DNA of 64,000 nucleotides from positions 1-64,000 of the forward strand of contig NZ_MU158693.1 in the NCBI RefSeq assembly GCF_015209965.1. The letters are read 5' to 3'. The translations under genes were made by a program, and so were the position numbers. The notes below the pieces were generated by a model, which ran no database searches, was not told the origin of the DNA, and worked only from the letters and a program-made list of their open reading frames with translations. This stretch comes from Sphingobacterium pedocola. Lineage in GTDB: Bacteria > Bacteroidota > Bacteroidia > Sphingobacteriales > Sphingobacteriaceae. The first letter of the stretch is position 1; each line of letters starts with the position of its first letter. This document shows positions 24,210 to 32,768 of the stretch, piece after piece.

Positions 24210-25598
24210 ATGAGGAGCAGTCTAAAAATAATATTTTATATACTTTCTCTTCTTCCATACCATTCTTTAGGTCAGGAGAAGGATAGCTGCAAGTGTCTGA
24301 AAAATCTGGAAGAGATTGTAAAGGACATCGAAGCAAACTATCCTGGCTACCCAACCAAAACAGATAGGGGTGCTAACAGTGCTTACATCGATCGCAAACG
24401 ACAAAGCATCGTACAAGCGTCAAATGCTATAGATCGGGAACAGTGCTTTTATATCATCGCACATTACCTTGATTTTTTTAAAGATAACCATATCATATTC
24501 ACCGATACTAAAACCACTGCTAGAGCATGGCTTAAAGACCTATCTGCGAACAAAGACCGGGAATTGAACAATGACCCCCTCCTGGGAGTCTGGCGTAAAG
24601 ATGATGGTTCCCTCTCTGTAGAGATCATTAAGATGGAACCTAATATCTATAGAGGCATTATATCAGAGGTCAAGGGCAGCAAATCAGATCTCTTAAAAAT
24701 ACATTTTACCCTTATCGGCAATAGCGAAAAGTTTAGAATCAGGAAACATGGAAGCTGGCTGACTACAGACCTACTCCGCGGAAGGCTTATTAACAATATT
24801 ATCGTAGAACCTGAAGGTTTGTGGTACAGATCCAACCCAGGAGAAGAACTAAAAAGCCATAGCATAAATGTACTGGAACGAAACGATCATTTTCGATATA
24901 CTTTGTTGGATGATAGCTCTTATTATATAGGAATTCCTGCATTTGAGATGAATGAAACCAAATTTGACTCTATAGTGGTCAATCATTTGATCACTGAAAT
25001 CATGAAGAATCAGATCAAACATTTGATCATCGATCTACGCAACAATGTCGGAGGAAACAGCTCATTTCTCTCATTACTAAGGTTAACGTTTGATAGGTCT
25101 TTTGCTCTGCCTGGCGACTTCGTATACGCCAGTCCATCCATGATAGAACGATATGAAAAAAAAGCAAAAGAAGGTTCGCAACGACATATTAAAATGCTCC
25201 CGAGGTTAAAAGCACAGCTAGGTGGCTTTCTCCAACGAGATTCACTGCGGGTCGATCTGAAGGAAAAGCTACATTATCCTAAAAGGATATCCATAATTGT
25301 AAATGACAACGGTGCCAGTAGTACGGAATACTTTTTGATCCTTGCAAAACAAAGCACGAAGGTTAAAATTTTTGGAAGAAACACGGCCGGAACATTGGAT
25401 TATAGCGAATTGTTTTCTCCTGAGGATCTTCCGTGCAGTGACTACCGATATATACGACCTACTACCAAATCATTTTATGCGGACGACGCACCAATAGACA
25501 ATATAGGTATAAAGCCAGATGTCGATCTAAGTGCATATCCAGAAAACGAATGGGTAGAGATCGTGCGTGGGGGGATAGATTCGAGATTGATATACTGA
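24210..25598 (+). CDS. S41-family peptidase (C-terminal-processing-like)
   Basis: 462 residues with an N-terminal signal peptide (about 1-21, ends SLGQ), an S41-type N-terminal helical domain, a central beta-rich insert (about 125-235) and a catalytic core about 238-450: YYIGIPAF, LIIDLRNNVGGN (oxyanion region), nucleophile Ser370 in NDNGASSTEYF, then GRNTAGTLDYS. The general-base Lys is expected a few turns later (Lys380 of LAKQSTK). No PDZ domain is obvious. Standalone gene, 38 bp after the kinase fragment; substrate unknown. Confidence 0.88.
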   Translation: MRSSLKIIFYILSLLPYHSLGQEKDSCKCLKNLEEIVKDIEANYPGYPTKTDRGANSAYIDRKRQSIVQASNAIDREQCFYIIAHYLDFFKDNHIIFTDTKTTARAWLKDLSANKDRELNNDPLLGVWRKDDGSLSVEIIKMEPNIYRGIISEVKGSKSDLLKIHFTLIGNSEKFRIRKHGSWLTTDLLRGRLINNIIVEPEGLWYRSNPGEELKSHSINVLERNDHFRYTLLDDSSYYIGIPAFEMNETKFDSIVVNHLITEIMKNQIKHLIIDLRNNVGGNSSFLSLLRLTFDRSFALPGDFVYASPSMIERYEKKAKEGSQRHIKMLPRLKAQLGGFLQRDSLRVDLKEKLHYPKRISIIVNDNGASSTEYFLILAKQSTKVKIFGRNTAGTLDYSELFSPEDLPCSDYRYIRPTTKSFYADDAPIDNIGIKPDVDLSAYPENEWVEIVRGGIDSRLIY

Positions 25599-25895
25599 TC
25601 AACTATGGAACAACTCCTGGGGGATTATATAGGTCTATTTCTGCATTAAAAAAATGGTGGTCGTCAGGGCGCTTCTCTGGTAAGTGGTGCTGGGGCAAAA
25701 TCCAAATAAGAAATTTTAGCGATCTCTCATCCTCCTATAAATACTAACCTTGGGATGAAAATACGGGAGAATATTCTTTTATCCGGTGTATTTATCCCTG
25801 TGGAAATGTATCCATTAGGAAAATGGTTGAACCAAAAGACAGTCGAATAGCGTATTCCGGAAGGGACAAGGTGCGATGCGTAATATGCTACCCAA
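25599..25895. other. Spacer, nothing recognised
   Basis: About 300 bp between convergent S41 and aldo/keto reductase genes. Only short open frames without homology were seen, and no clear terminator hairpin. Confidence 0.5.
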
Positions 25896-26879
25896 CTAAA
25901 AATCGGTTACTAAAGCGCTAATACGGGTAATTTCTTCTTCGCTCAAATCGAATTTTAGCGCACCGGCATTTTCGATAGACTGCATTGCATTTCTTGCTCC
26001 GGCCAATGCAACTGTGATACCAGGCCGTTCGACAGTCCAACGCAAAACCAGTTGTCCAAGCGTAACGTTATGCTCCTGCGCTATGGGCTTGAGCTTATCC
26101 AGAAATAAGTTGGTCTTTGCAATAAAATCGGGTTGAAAATAGGATAAAGTAGCTCTGCTATCTCCTTCCTGAAACTCGTAACCTGCATGAATTTTGCCTG
26201 TAAGCAACCCCCGCTGTAAAGGACTATACGCCAAAATTGATTTTTCATTTACGATACAATAAGGTAATGTCTCTTCTTCAATTCCTCGACTCACCATACT
26301 GTACGGTACTTGGTTGGACATTAACGGTACTATTTTATCCGCCTCAATCATTTGGGAGGCGGTATAATTGCATACGCCCGCATGACGTACCTTTCCTTGT
26401 TCAATAAGCTGGGCGACGGCCTCAAAGGTTTCATCAATGGCTGTGGTATTATCTGGCCAATGGATTTGATACAAGTCGATATAGTCCGTGCCCAACCGCT
26501 TCAGGCTTTGCTCACATTCATAAATAACACTTTCCTTTCCAGCATATTTATAAATATCTATCGCTTTCCCACTATTGTCCGTACTGTTCATAGCAAGATC
26601 ACCTTTTACTAAATCCCAACGCATGCCAAATTTAGTTAAGATCTGGACACGGTCTCTGGCAATTCCTTTTATAGCTTCGCCGACAATTTCTTCACTGGTT
26701 CCTTGCCCATAAATCGGTGCGGTATCAATGGAAGTAACACCTAGATCATACGAGGCCTTGATGGCTTCTACCGCGTCTTTTCTATCTGTACTTCCCCACA
26801 TCCACCCCCCAGCTGCCCAGGCGCCAAATGTAATTACTGAAACCTCCAGATCGCTATTTCCTAATTTTTTGTATTTCAT
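25896..26879 (-). CDS. Aldo/keto reductase
   Basis: 327-residue NADPH-dependent TIM-barrel oxidoreductase. Motifs: GAWAAGGWMWG, active-site region SIDTAPIYGQGTSEEIVGEAIKG (Asp and Tyr of the tetrad), ILTKFG (Lys), DLYQIHWPD (His), then AYSPLQRGLLTGKI and the cofactor end TVALAGARNAMQSIENAGAL. It resembles general-stress/oxidoreductase types such as YhdN/IolS. Monocistronic. Substrate not predictable. Confidence 0.95.
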   Translation of the reverse strand: MKYKKLGNSDLEVSVITFGAWAAGGWMWGSTDRKDAVEAIKASYDLGVTSIDTAPIYGQGTSEEIVGEAIKGIARDRVQILTKFGMRWDLVKGDLAMNSTDNSGKAIDIYKYAGKESVIYECEQSLKRLGTDYIDLYQIHWPDNTTAIDETFEAVAQLIEQGKVRHAGVCNYTASQMIEADKIVPLMSNQVPYSMVSRGIEEETLPYCIVNEKSILAYSPLQRGLLTGKIHAGYEFQEGDSRATLSYFQPDFIAKTNLFLDKLKPIAQEHNVTLGQLVLRWTVERPGITVALAGARNAMQSIENAGALKFDLSEEEITRISALVTDF

Positions 26880-27333
26880 TCTTCTACTTAAACAAAAACT
26901 ATTTCCGTTAGTTTACCATTTCGGTGATTTATTTCTATTCGTGTAATTTATTTTGTAATAACATTTTGGGTAAGACAGACAACGAATTTAACTTGGAAAC
27001 TGCCGCACTGACATCAATATCTTTGATATAGCGCACAGAAAAGTCACGTTCGTAACAGTGACCCGTCCTAAATAACTATACAGTGTTTCAACTTGGATAT
27101 GCAAAAAGCTGAGTCGTTTTCTATAACAAGTTTTTATTACATTTACTGTTGCTTTTTACGCAATGCCCATGTAGAGAATATTTGACGAAGCGAAAGCTGA
27201 AAGCCGAGCTCTACGAAGTAACACGGATTGTGTTAGAGAAGTAGTGATAAGCAATCCGCTTCGCTACCGGCTTATCAACATCTGGGCGGCGTCCTCCATT
27301 TAGCAGTAAGCATAACCACCAACACATAACAGA
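26880..27333. other. Hairpin-rich 454-bp spacer at the edge of an A/T-rich block
   Basis: No gene. Two inverted repeats: TAACAC-GGATT-GTGTTA at 27219-27235, and GATAAGC-N17-GCTTATC at 27246-27276. This stretch marks the change to the A-rich coding style of the next three genes. Confidence 0.55.
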
Positions 27334-27894
27334 ATGGATCCACTAATAAAAAAATTCAAAGAATACGGAAACTTACCGCCCGAAATAGAAAACGAACTTT
27401 CGAAACATATCAAAAGCCAAACAAAACAAAAAGGCGATTTCTTTTTAAAACAAGGACAAATTGTCTCCGGCCTTTTTGTTATTGAAATTGGACTTGTACG
27501 TTCATATCACATCAAAGACGAACGCGAAATAAATTCGTGGTTCGGTTTTGAAAATATCATTTTGGGTTCAGTTATGCCATTATTTTACGACCAACCTGCT
27601 TATGAAAGTATTCAATTTTTAGAAACTTCTACTTACTACTATATTTCGAGTAAAGACCTTAATATGCTTTACAAGAAACATCACGAAATGAACACTATTG
27701 GCAGGAAAATGGCTGAAGAATATTGTGTTATTTTAGAACAAAGAATAAGTTCGCTACAAACTGAAAATGCAGAACAACGTTACAATTCCTTACTGAAATT
27801 TCAACCAGATGCCACGCAGAGAATTTCTTTAGGTCACATTGCATCCTATTTAGGAATCACAAAGGAAACATTAAGCCGCATCAGAAAAAAATAA
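27334..27894 (+). CDS. Crp/Fnr-family transcriptional regulator
   Basis: 186 residues: cyclic-nucleotide-binding-like beta barrel about 15-120 (KGDFFLKQGQIVSGLFVIEIGLVRSY), dimer helix about 125-150, and a short HTH (ISLGHIASYLGITKETLSRIRKK, about 163-185) that ends the protein. No Cys cluster for an iron-sulfur centre, so it is not an oxygen-sensing Fnr. An FNR-geometry box (TTTTGAC-N4-GTCAAAA) lies 4 bp after the gene and before the NmrA gene, its likely target. Codon use (Lys AAA/AAG, Glu GAA) is more A-rich than the flanks. Confidence 0.93.
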   Translation: MDPLIKKFKEYGNLPPEIENELSKHIKSQTKQKGDFFLKQGQIVSGLFVIEIGLVRSYHIKDEREINSWFGFENIILGSVMPLFYDQPAYESIQFLETSTYYYISSKDLNMLYKKHHEMNTIGRKMAEEYCVILEQRISSLQTENAEQRYNSLLKFQPDATQRISLGHIASYLGITKETLSRIRKK

Positions 27895-27898
27895 ACGA

Positions 27899-27916
27899 TT
27901 TTGACTTATGTCAAAA
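27899..27916 (+). promoter_or_regulatory. FNR-type box upstream of the NmrA gene
   Basis: TTTTGAC-TTAT-GTCAAAA: perfect 7-bp arms and a 4-bp centre, the same geometry as TTGAT-N4-ATCAA boxes. It lies between the Crp/Fnr gene and its neighbour, 49 bp before the NmrA start. Confidence 0.7.
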
Positions 27917-27964
27917 AAGTCGGTTCCTATTTTGGCGTTCTTTGCATCATAAAATTAATTAACT

Positions 27965-28828
27965 ATGATATTAATTACAGGAGCATCAGGAAATTTAGGA
28001 AATGCAGTAATCGAAAACTTATTAAAACAAGTTTCTGTAAATAAAATAGCAGGCTTATTTAGAAATGCGGACAAAGCAAAAAGCTTGTCAGAAAAAGGAA
28101 TAAACGCTCGTATTGGAGATTACACAGACAAACCTTCCCTTCTAAAGGCGATGCAAGGTGTTACAAAATTGTTTATGATAAGTATAGAGAGTGAAAACAC
28201 GTTTGCAGACCATAAAAATGTAATTGATGTTGCTAAAGAAGCAGGTGTAAAACACGTTTATTATACAGGTGGTGCTTTAAATAAAAATGTAACACAATCA
28301 AGGTTGGGACCTTTACTCGATTCCTACATCACTACCGAAAATTACATTATCGAGAGCGGACTAACTTATACTATTTTTCAAAACGGTTTGTATGCTGAAA
28401 CCATTCCATTTTTCATCGGTTATGACGCAGTGAACAACGGGATTTCATTTCCGGCAGGCGAAGGAAAAGCAAGCTTTGCAACACGATCCGATATGGCAGA
28501 AGTTTTTGCAAACGTCTTAGCCAACGAAGAACACGATAATAAGATTTATCTAATAACAGGATTTCCCACATACTCGTTTCATGATATAGCGCAGACGCTT
28601 TCAGAATTGTGTGATAAATCTGTCTCTTATCACAGTCCTGACACAAATAAATATGAAGCGAGACTACGGGAATATGGTGTGGCTGAAAACGATATCTATT
28701 TTTCATCGCTTCTAGCTGCCATTATTAAAAATCAAGAATATGACATTATTGGTTCAGACCTTGAAAAACTTTTGGGCCGCAAACCAACCGATTTGAAAAC
28801 TTATTTAAAAGAAACTTTTTTATTCTAA
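27965..28828 (+). CDS. NmrA-like NAD(P)-binding SDR-family protein
   Basis: 287 residues. The N-terminal Rossmann motif TGASGNLGNAV (5-15) is followed by IARIGDYTDKPSLLKAM and a YYTGGALNKN region, typical of atypical SDRs of the NmrA/QorB type (NAD(P)H:quinone oxidoreductase 2). Cytosolic redox-sensor or quinone-reductase role is the family expectation. It follows the Crp/Fnr gene and precedes SMR by 5 bp, forming a small operon. Confidence 0.93.
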   Translation: MILITGASGNLGNAVIENLLKQVSVNKIAGLFRNADKAKSLSEKGINARIGDYTDKPSLLKAMQGVTKLFMISIESENTFADHKNVIDVAKEAGVKHVYYTGGALNKNVTQSRLGPLLDSYITTENYIIESGLTYTIFQNGLYAETIPFFIGYDAVNNGISFPAGEGKASFATRSDMAEVFANVLANEEHDNKIYLITGFPTYSFHDIAQTLSELCDKSVSYHSPDTNKYEARLREYGVAENDIYFSSLLAAIIKNQEYDIIGSDLEKLLGRKPTDLKTYLKETFLF

Positions 28829-28833
28829 TCAAA

Positions 28834-29163
28834 ATGAAATATTTATTTCTATCCTTAGCAATTGTCTTAGAAGTAATTGGTTCAGGCTTTATGAAAGCTT
28901 CAGACGGCTTCTCAAAATGGCTTCCCACCAGCATTTTTGCAGTGGCATACATCATTAGTTTCTATTTTCTTTCGTTGGCGCTCAAAACAATTCCGCTCGG
29001 TACAGCGTATGCAATTTGGGCAGGATTGGGCATTGTGCTTACATCAGCTGTTTCCGTTATTGTATTCAAACATAAGTTAGATTTACCAGCAATTATAGGC
29101 ATTCTCTTTATCGTAACAGGCGTAGTAATTATGAATTTATTCTCAAAAACTGCGGCTCACTAA
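28834..29163 (+). CDS. SMR-family multidrug efflux protein (EmrE/QacE type)
   Basis: 109 residues with four membrane helices covering almost the whole chain. The essential Glu13 (LAIVLEVIGSGFMKAS) and the fourth-helix pattern are present, as are KWLPTSIF and AYAIWAGLGIVLTSAVSVIVF motifs. It exports cationic drugs or guanidinium-like compounds as a dimer. It is the third gene of the Crp-NmrA-SMR block; the same A-rich codon use suggests joint arrival. Confidence 0.95.
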   Translation: MKYLFLSLAIVLEVIGSGFMKASDGFSKWLPTSIFAVAYIISFYFLSLALKTIPLGTAYAIWAGLGIVLTSAVSVIVFKHKLDLPAIIGILFIVTGVVIMNLFSKTAAH

Positions 29164-29293
29164 AAATCCCTGCTGCTAATAGCTAAGTTTTCGTTGGGTA
29201 CGTAGCGCCAACTAAGATAGGATTAAAATCTACTCGTTAGTGAACAAAAATCGATTTCAGATGTCTTTAGAAATACAATTAAAAATATAATAT

Positions 29294-29617
29294 ATGAATT
29301 TCGATAGTATTCAACTAGGTGATTTGGAAAGGGATACTTCCATACCAAACACGGTAGAAGAGCAGGTGGAAGAAACATGGTTTGTAAAATATGGTGAGCA
29401 AATCGTGGGTGTAGGTCTTTTCTTGCCTAATAACGACAGGTGTGTAGTCGCTATTATCGGCGAGGATTATGATAACAAGATTATGTTAGGCACTTATGGC
29501 TCAGGAGATGATTATAAAAATGTTGTCTATAAGGGTTTAAATATTGCCTATGAAGGTTATCTCCGCTCTATCAAAGGAGACACCGTGATCGGCGAGATTA
29601 TAATTGATAAAGAGTAA
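29294..29617 (+). CDS. Hypothetical protein (107 aa)
   Basis: Acidic cytosolic protein with no signal peptide or membrane segment, alternating beta strands (WFVKYGEQIVGVGLFLP, CVVAIIGEDYDNKIMLGTYG, VIGEIIID). Not recognised. It is a single gene between the SMR block and the MerR/metallo-hydrolase pair. A small immunity-type protein would look like this, but nothing in the context supports that. Confidence 0.65.
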   Translation: MNFDSIQLGDLERDTSIPNTVEEQVEETWFVKYGEQIVGVGLFLPNNDRCVVAIIGEDYDNKIMLGTYGSGDDYKNVVYKGLNIAYEGYLRSIKGDTVIGEIIIDKE

Positions 29618-29713
29618 TCTCTTGCATAGTTGATACCTAACTAAAAAATTAAAATTGCTCTGTGTCATATAAATATTTTTTATATTAGATATGAGTTAAA
29701 GTCACACCCTAAA

Positions 29714-30076
29714 TTAACAATCTCCCCGTTCAATATCACTGATACATTCCGAAAGTAATTTTCTGACCTTTTTTAACTGACGGATTTTGCTATCAATTTC
29801 ATTGATTTTATTATTTACTACTTCAACTTTTTTATCAAGAGAAAGACGTTTATTATACCAACTCTCTAACAGCTTTTTAATTTCAGACAGCGTAAAGCCC
29901 GCCTCTTTTGCACCTTTTACCATTTCTATTTTTTCTACAATACTTTCCTCGTAGTCCTTGTAGTTGTTCGTTTTTACTTTTTGATCGGACACGCCTTTGA
30001 ACAAGCCATAATTTTCATAGTATCTTAATGTAGGTATTGACACACCTGTGCGCTTTGACAATTCGTTTATTAACAT
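29714..30076 (-). CDS. MerR-family transcriptional regulator
   Basis: 120 residues from Met at 30076, chosen because the family starts with this helix (MLINELSKRTGVSIPTLRYYENYGLF); the longer frame to 30118 adds only non-family residues. HTH plus wing about 1-70 (KTNNYKDYEESIVEKIEMV), then a long dimerisation coiled coil, with a C-terminal Cys (RGDC). Divergent from the metallo-hydrolase gene, with a dyad between them, so it probably controls that gene and itself. Confidence 0.9.
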   Translation of the reverse strand: MLINELSKRTGVSIPTLRYYENYGLFKGVSDQKVKTNNYKDYEESIVEKIEMVKGAKEAGFTLSEIKKLLESWYNKRLSLDKKVEVVNNKINEIDSKIRQLKKVRKLLSECISDIERGDC

Positions 30077-30129
30077 AACTCTATTATTGTTGATAAAAAT
30101 AGATAAAGTATAAACCATACTTCATACTT

Positions 30130-30147
30130 GTTAGTTGCAAAACTAAC
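30130..30147. promoter_or_regulatory. Inverted repeat GTTAGTT-N4-AACTAAC, candidate MerR operator
   Basis: Perfect 7-bp arms in the 127-bp region between the divergent MerR and metallo-hydrolase genes, close to a TACTTTTA -7-like element at 30150-30157. Confidence 0.6.
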
Positions 30148-30203
30148 ATATACTTTTACGCCGACAAATAATTTTTCGCGAAACGGAATAAAAATATGGA
30201 CAA

Positions 30204-31334
30204 ATGGTTCGTGTAATCAAAATACTAAAACGAATGACGATAATAATAGTAAGCAGTTTAGTTCTTATAGGGATTGTAGCTTTCTTTGTTTTACGGCAAC
30301 CACAATTTGGAAAAGCACCAAGCGGGCAGCGTTTGGAACGCATAAAGCAATCACCCCATTACAAAAATGGCAAATTCCAAAATTTAAGCTATACGCCTAC
30401 TCTTGCCGAAGGACATAATTATTTCGGAGTCATTTACGAGACCTACTTTAAGAATAAACCAAGACAATATCCAACGGACATCATTCCGTCCGTGAAAACA
30501 GATTTATTGAACTTGCCTGTCGATGCAGACATTTTAGTTTGGTTCGGGCATTCTTCTTATTTCATACAGATAGACGGAAAACGAATTTTGGTTGATCCTG
30601 TGTTCAGCGGAAATGCCTCGCCAATTCCCCGAACGGTAAAATCATTCAAGGGAACGGATATTTATACTGTTGCCGACTTACCTGACATTGATTATTTGTT
30701 TATTTCTCACGACCATTACGACCATGTTAATTATGAAACATTGATTGCGCTAAAAAGCAAAACAAAAAAAGTGATCTGTGGATTGGGTGTTGGATCACAT
30801 TTTGAACATTGGGGTTATGAAAGCGACAAAATTATTGAAAAAGATTGGAACGAAAAGGTAGAATTGGATAGTGGCTTTACCGCTTTTGTGGAACCGGCCC
30901 GACACTTTTCGGGTAGAGGATTTTCAACAAACAACACTTTATGGGCTTCGTATGTATTACAAACCCCAAGTATGAAAATTTATATTGGCGGTGATAGTGG
31001 CTACGACACACATTACGCAGCTATTGGAAACAAATACGGCTCTGTTGATTTAGCCATTTTAGATAATGGACAATACAATGAAGCTTGGAAATACATTCAT
31101 AACCTGCCGGAAGACGTATTGAAAGCGGGACAGGATTTAAAAACCAAACGGATTTTTCCTGTTCATTCTTCTAAATTTGCATTGGGAAGTCACGATTGGG
31201 ACGAGCCTTTGACGAAAATAACCGAACTGAATAAATCGTATAATATTCCATTGGTCACGCCTATAATCGGAGAGCCTGTAAACCTTAAAGACACTACTCA
31301 ACAATTTAAACAATGGTGGACGGGATTGAATTAG
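30204..31334 (+). CDS. Membrane-anchored metallo-beta-lactamase-fold hydrolase
   Basis: 376 residues with an N-terminal membrane anchor (about 11-29). The MBL fold carries the zinc motif SHDHYDH (His169, His171, Asp173, His174), VWFGHSSYFIQIDGKRILVDPVF typical of the UlaG/NAPE-PLD-like branch, VEPARHFSGRG, YIGGDSGYD and a late FPVHSSKFALG. Family members hydrolyse phosphodiesters or lactones. It is divergent from the MerR regulator, which implies induction by a small effector. Codon use is A-rich like the preceding block. Confidence 0.92.
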   Translation: MVRVIKILKRMTIIIVSSLVLIGIVAFFVLRQPQFGKAPSGQRLERIKQSPHYKNGKFQNLSYTPTLAEGHNYFGVIYETYFKNKPRQYPTDIIPSVKTDLLNLPVDADILVWFGHSSYFIQIDGKRILVDPVFSGNASPIPRTVKSFKGTDIYTVADLPDIDYLFISHDHYDHVNYETLIALKSKTKKVICGLGVGSHFEHWGYESDKIIEKDWNEKVELDSGFTAFVEPARHFSGRGFSTNNTLWASYVLQTPSMKIYIGGDSGYDTHYAAIGNKYGSVDLAILDNGQYNEAWKYIHNLPEDVLKAGQDLKTKRIFPVHSSKFALGSHDWDEPLTKITELNKSYNIPLVTPIIGEPVNLKDTTQQFKQWWTGLN

Positions 31335-31691
31335 AAAGACCGACTATCGAACGACAAAAAATTTTATATCGCAGGAGCAGTTCGTGAGAACAGGTGGCAA
31401 TGTGAATGGTGGATCGAGACCGGTATAACTTTCTCTAATTTCGCCTAAAGCTACTATGTACGGAAAGAAAATAGAACAGACGGGCCGCATTTGATCATCA
31501 GAAAATGAGAAATAAATCTTGAAAATTTGTCTCAATCAACATTTATTAATTAAGCTTGTGTATGCAAAAAGGGATAAACAATATCCCCTTTCTCATAGTT
31601 AGCGATCCTTGATTTGCATACAACTTTCAGGGCTTTGCTTACGCCTATGCAAATGTTCTTAGCGAACTTTGACTTATTAAAATTTAATAGT
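31335..31691. promoter_or_regulatory. Spacer with nested inverted repeats before aldo/keto reductase 2
   Basis: No gene. TGTATGCAAA (31559-31568) pairs with TTTGCATACA (31613-31622), enclosing a second hairpin AAGGGATA-N5-TATCCCCTT (about 31568-31590). A further ATGCAAA lies downstream. Operator or leader structure for the reductase gene is likely. Confidence 0.5.
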
Positions 31692-32696
31692 ATGGTAATG
31701 AAGAAAATAAATTTAGGAAGCGAAGGTCTGGCTGTACCTGGTATAGGTTTGGGCTGCATGGGTATGACAGGTTTTGAGGGAGGAAACATGTATGGCGAGG
31801 CAGATGAGAAAGAAGCTATTGCCACAATTCACCGGTCGTTCGAATTAGGTGGTAATTTTTTAGATACTGCAGATTTATATGGTCCTTTCAAAAATGAACA
31901 GTTGATTGCGAAAGCAATAGGTGGTAACAGGAATAAATATATTATCGCGACAAAATTTGGCTGGGAGATCGATGAAAACGATAAAGTAACCTGGGCCATA
32001 AATGGTAAAAAAGAATATGTTAAAAAAGCGGTGGAGCGATCTCTAAAAAACCTCAATACAGACTATATCGATCTGTATTACATGCACCGACTTGATAAAA
32101 ACACCCCCATCGAAGAAACCATCGAGGCGATGAGTGAGCTGGTGAAGGAAGGAAAGGTGGGTTATCTCGGACTATCAGAAGTATCTTCAGAAACTATAAA
32201 AAGAGCACACGCGATTCACCCGATTACGGCTGTACAAAGTGAATATTCATTATTTGAGCGTACAGCAGAGGAACGTGGCATATTGAATACGTTGCATGAA
32301 CTTGGGATAGGATTTGTGGCTTATTCTCCTTTAGGTCGCGGCTTTCTATCCGGCCAGATCCGAACCATAGATGACTTGCCGGAGAATGATTTTCGCCGCG
32401 CAATTCCACGTTTTCAGGAGCCTCATTTTTACAAGAATATTGAGCTGGTTAAAGCAATTGAGACCATGGCCGACGAGAAAGAGATAACCACAACACAGTT
32501 GGCACTTGCATGGATTATAGCCAAAGGTATCTTGCCAATCCCCGGTACGAAACGGAGAATATATTTAGAGCAAAACATCGCATCGACTGAAATTGAATTA
32601 AACGAAACCGATCTATCAAAACTCGAAAACATCGTACCGTTGGGCACCGATACCGGCAACCCATACGACGAGTTTAGCATGGGGCTCATCGATTAG
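31692..32696 (+). CDS. Aldo/keto reductase
   Basis: 334 residues from ATG 31692 (MVMKKINLGSEGLAVPGIGLGCMGM), which matches the family N-terminus; the frame upstream to 31614 adds unrelated residues. Motifs: FLDTADLYGPFKNEQLIAKAI (Asp and Tyr), IATKFGWE (Lys), DLYYMHRLDKNTPIEET (His), AYSPLGRGFLSGQI, LPIPGTKRRIYLEQNI. It resembles YajO/pyridoxal-type reductases. It is followed by an AraC gene 72 bp away, which probably regulates it. Confidence 0.95.
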   Translation: MVMKKINLGSEGLAVPGIGLGCMGMTGFEGGNMYGEADEKEAIATIHRSFELGGNFLDTADLYGPFKNEQLIAKAIGGNRNKYIIATKFGWEIDENDKVTWAINGKKEYVKKAVERSLKNLNTDYIDLYYMHRLDKNTPIEETIEAMSELVKEGKVGYLGLSEVSSETIKRAHAIHPITAVQSEYSLFERTAEERGILNTLHELGIGFVAYSPLGRGFLSGQIRTIDDLPENDFRRAIPRFQEPHFYKNIELVKAIETMADEKEITTTQLALAWIIAKGILPIPGTKRRIYLEQNIASTEIELNETDLSKLENIVPLGTDTGNPYDEFSMGLID

Positions 32697-32706
32697 CGTA
32701 TTTTCT

Positions 32707-32738
32707 GTAGCGTTGCATTTTAAAGATGCAAACGCTAC
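32707..32738. repeat. Hairpin GTAGCGTTGCAT / ATGCAAACGCTAC
   Basis: Arms of 12 and 13 bp with one bulged base and a 7-nt loop, between the reductase stop and the AraC start. No U-tail. It shares ATGCAAA with the repeats at 31559-31622, so it may be an AraC operator. Confidence 0.5.
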
Positions 32739-32768
32739 TATGTACATTAAAATATGTAAATTAGTACT

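Noticed and set aside
25550-25747. 65-codon plus-strand frame after the S41 gene
   Set aside because: It overlaps the end of the peptidase gene in another frame, has no start context and no family features.
27219-27276. Possible integron attC site or insertion boundary
   Set aside because: Inverted repeats are present, but the RYYYAAC/GTTRRRY core sites of attC are not, and there is no integrase in the window.
30128-30418. 96-codon plus-strand frame overlapping the metallo-hydrolase start
   Set aside because: Out of frame with the strongly supported hydrolase, and composition is random.
31344-31825. Minus-strand frames around 31344-31825
   Set aside because: Shadow frames in a regulatory spacer and over the start of the aldo/keto reductase; no domain pattern.
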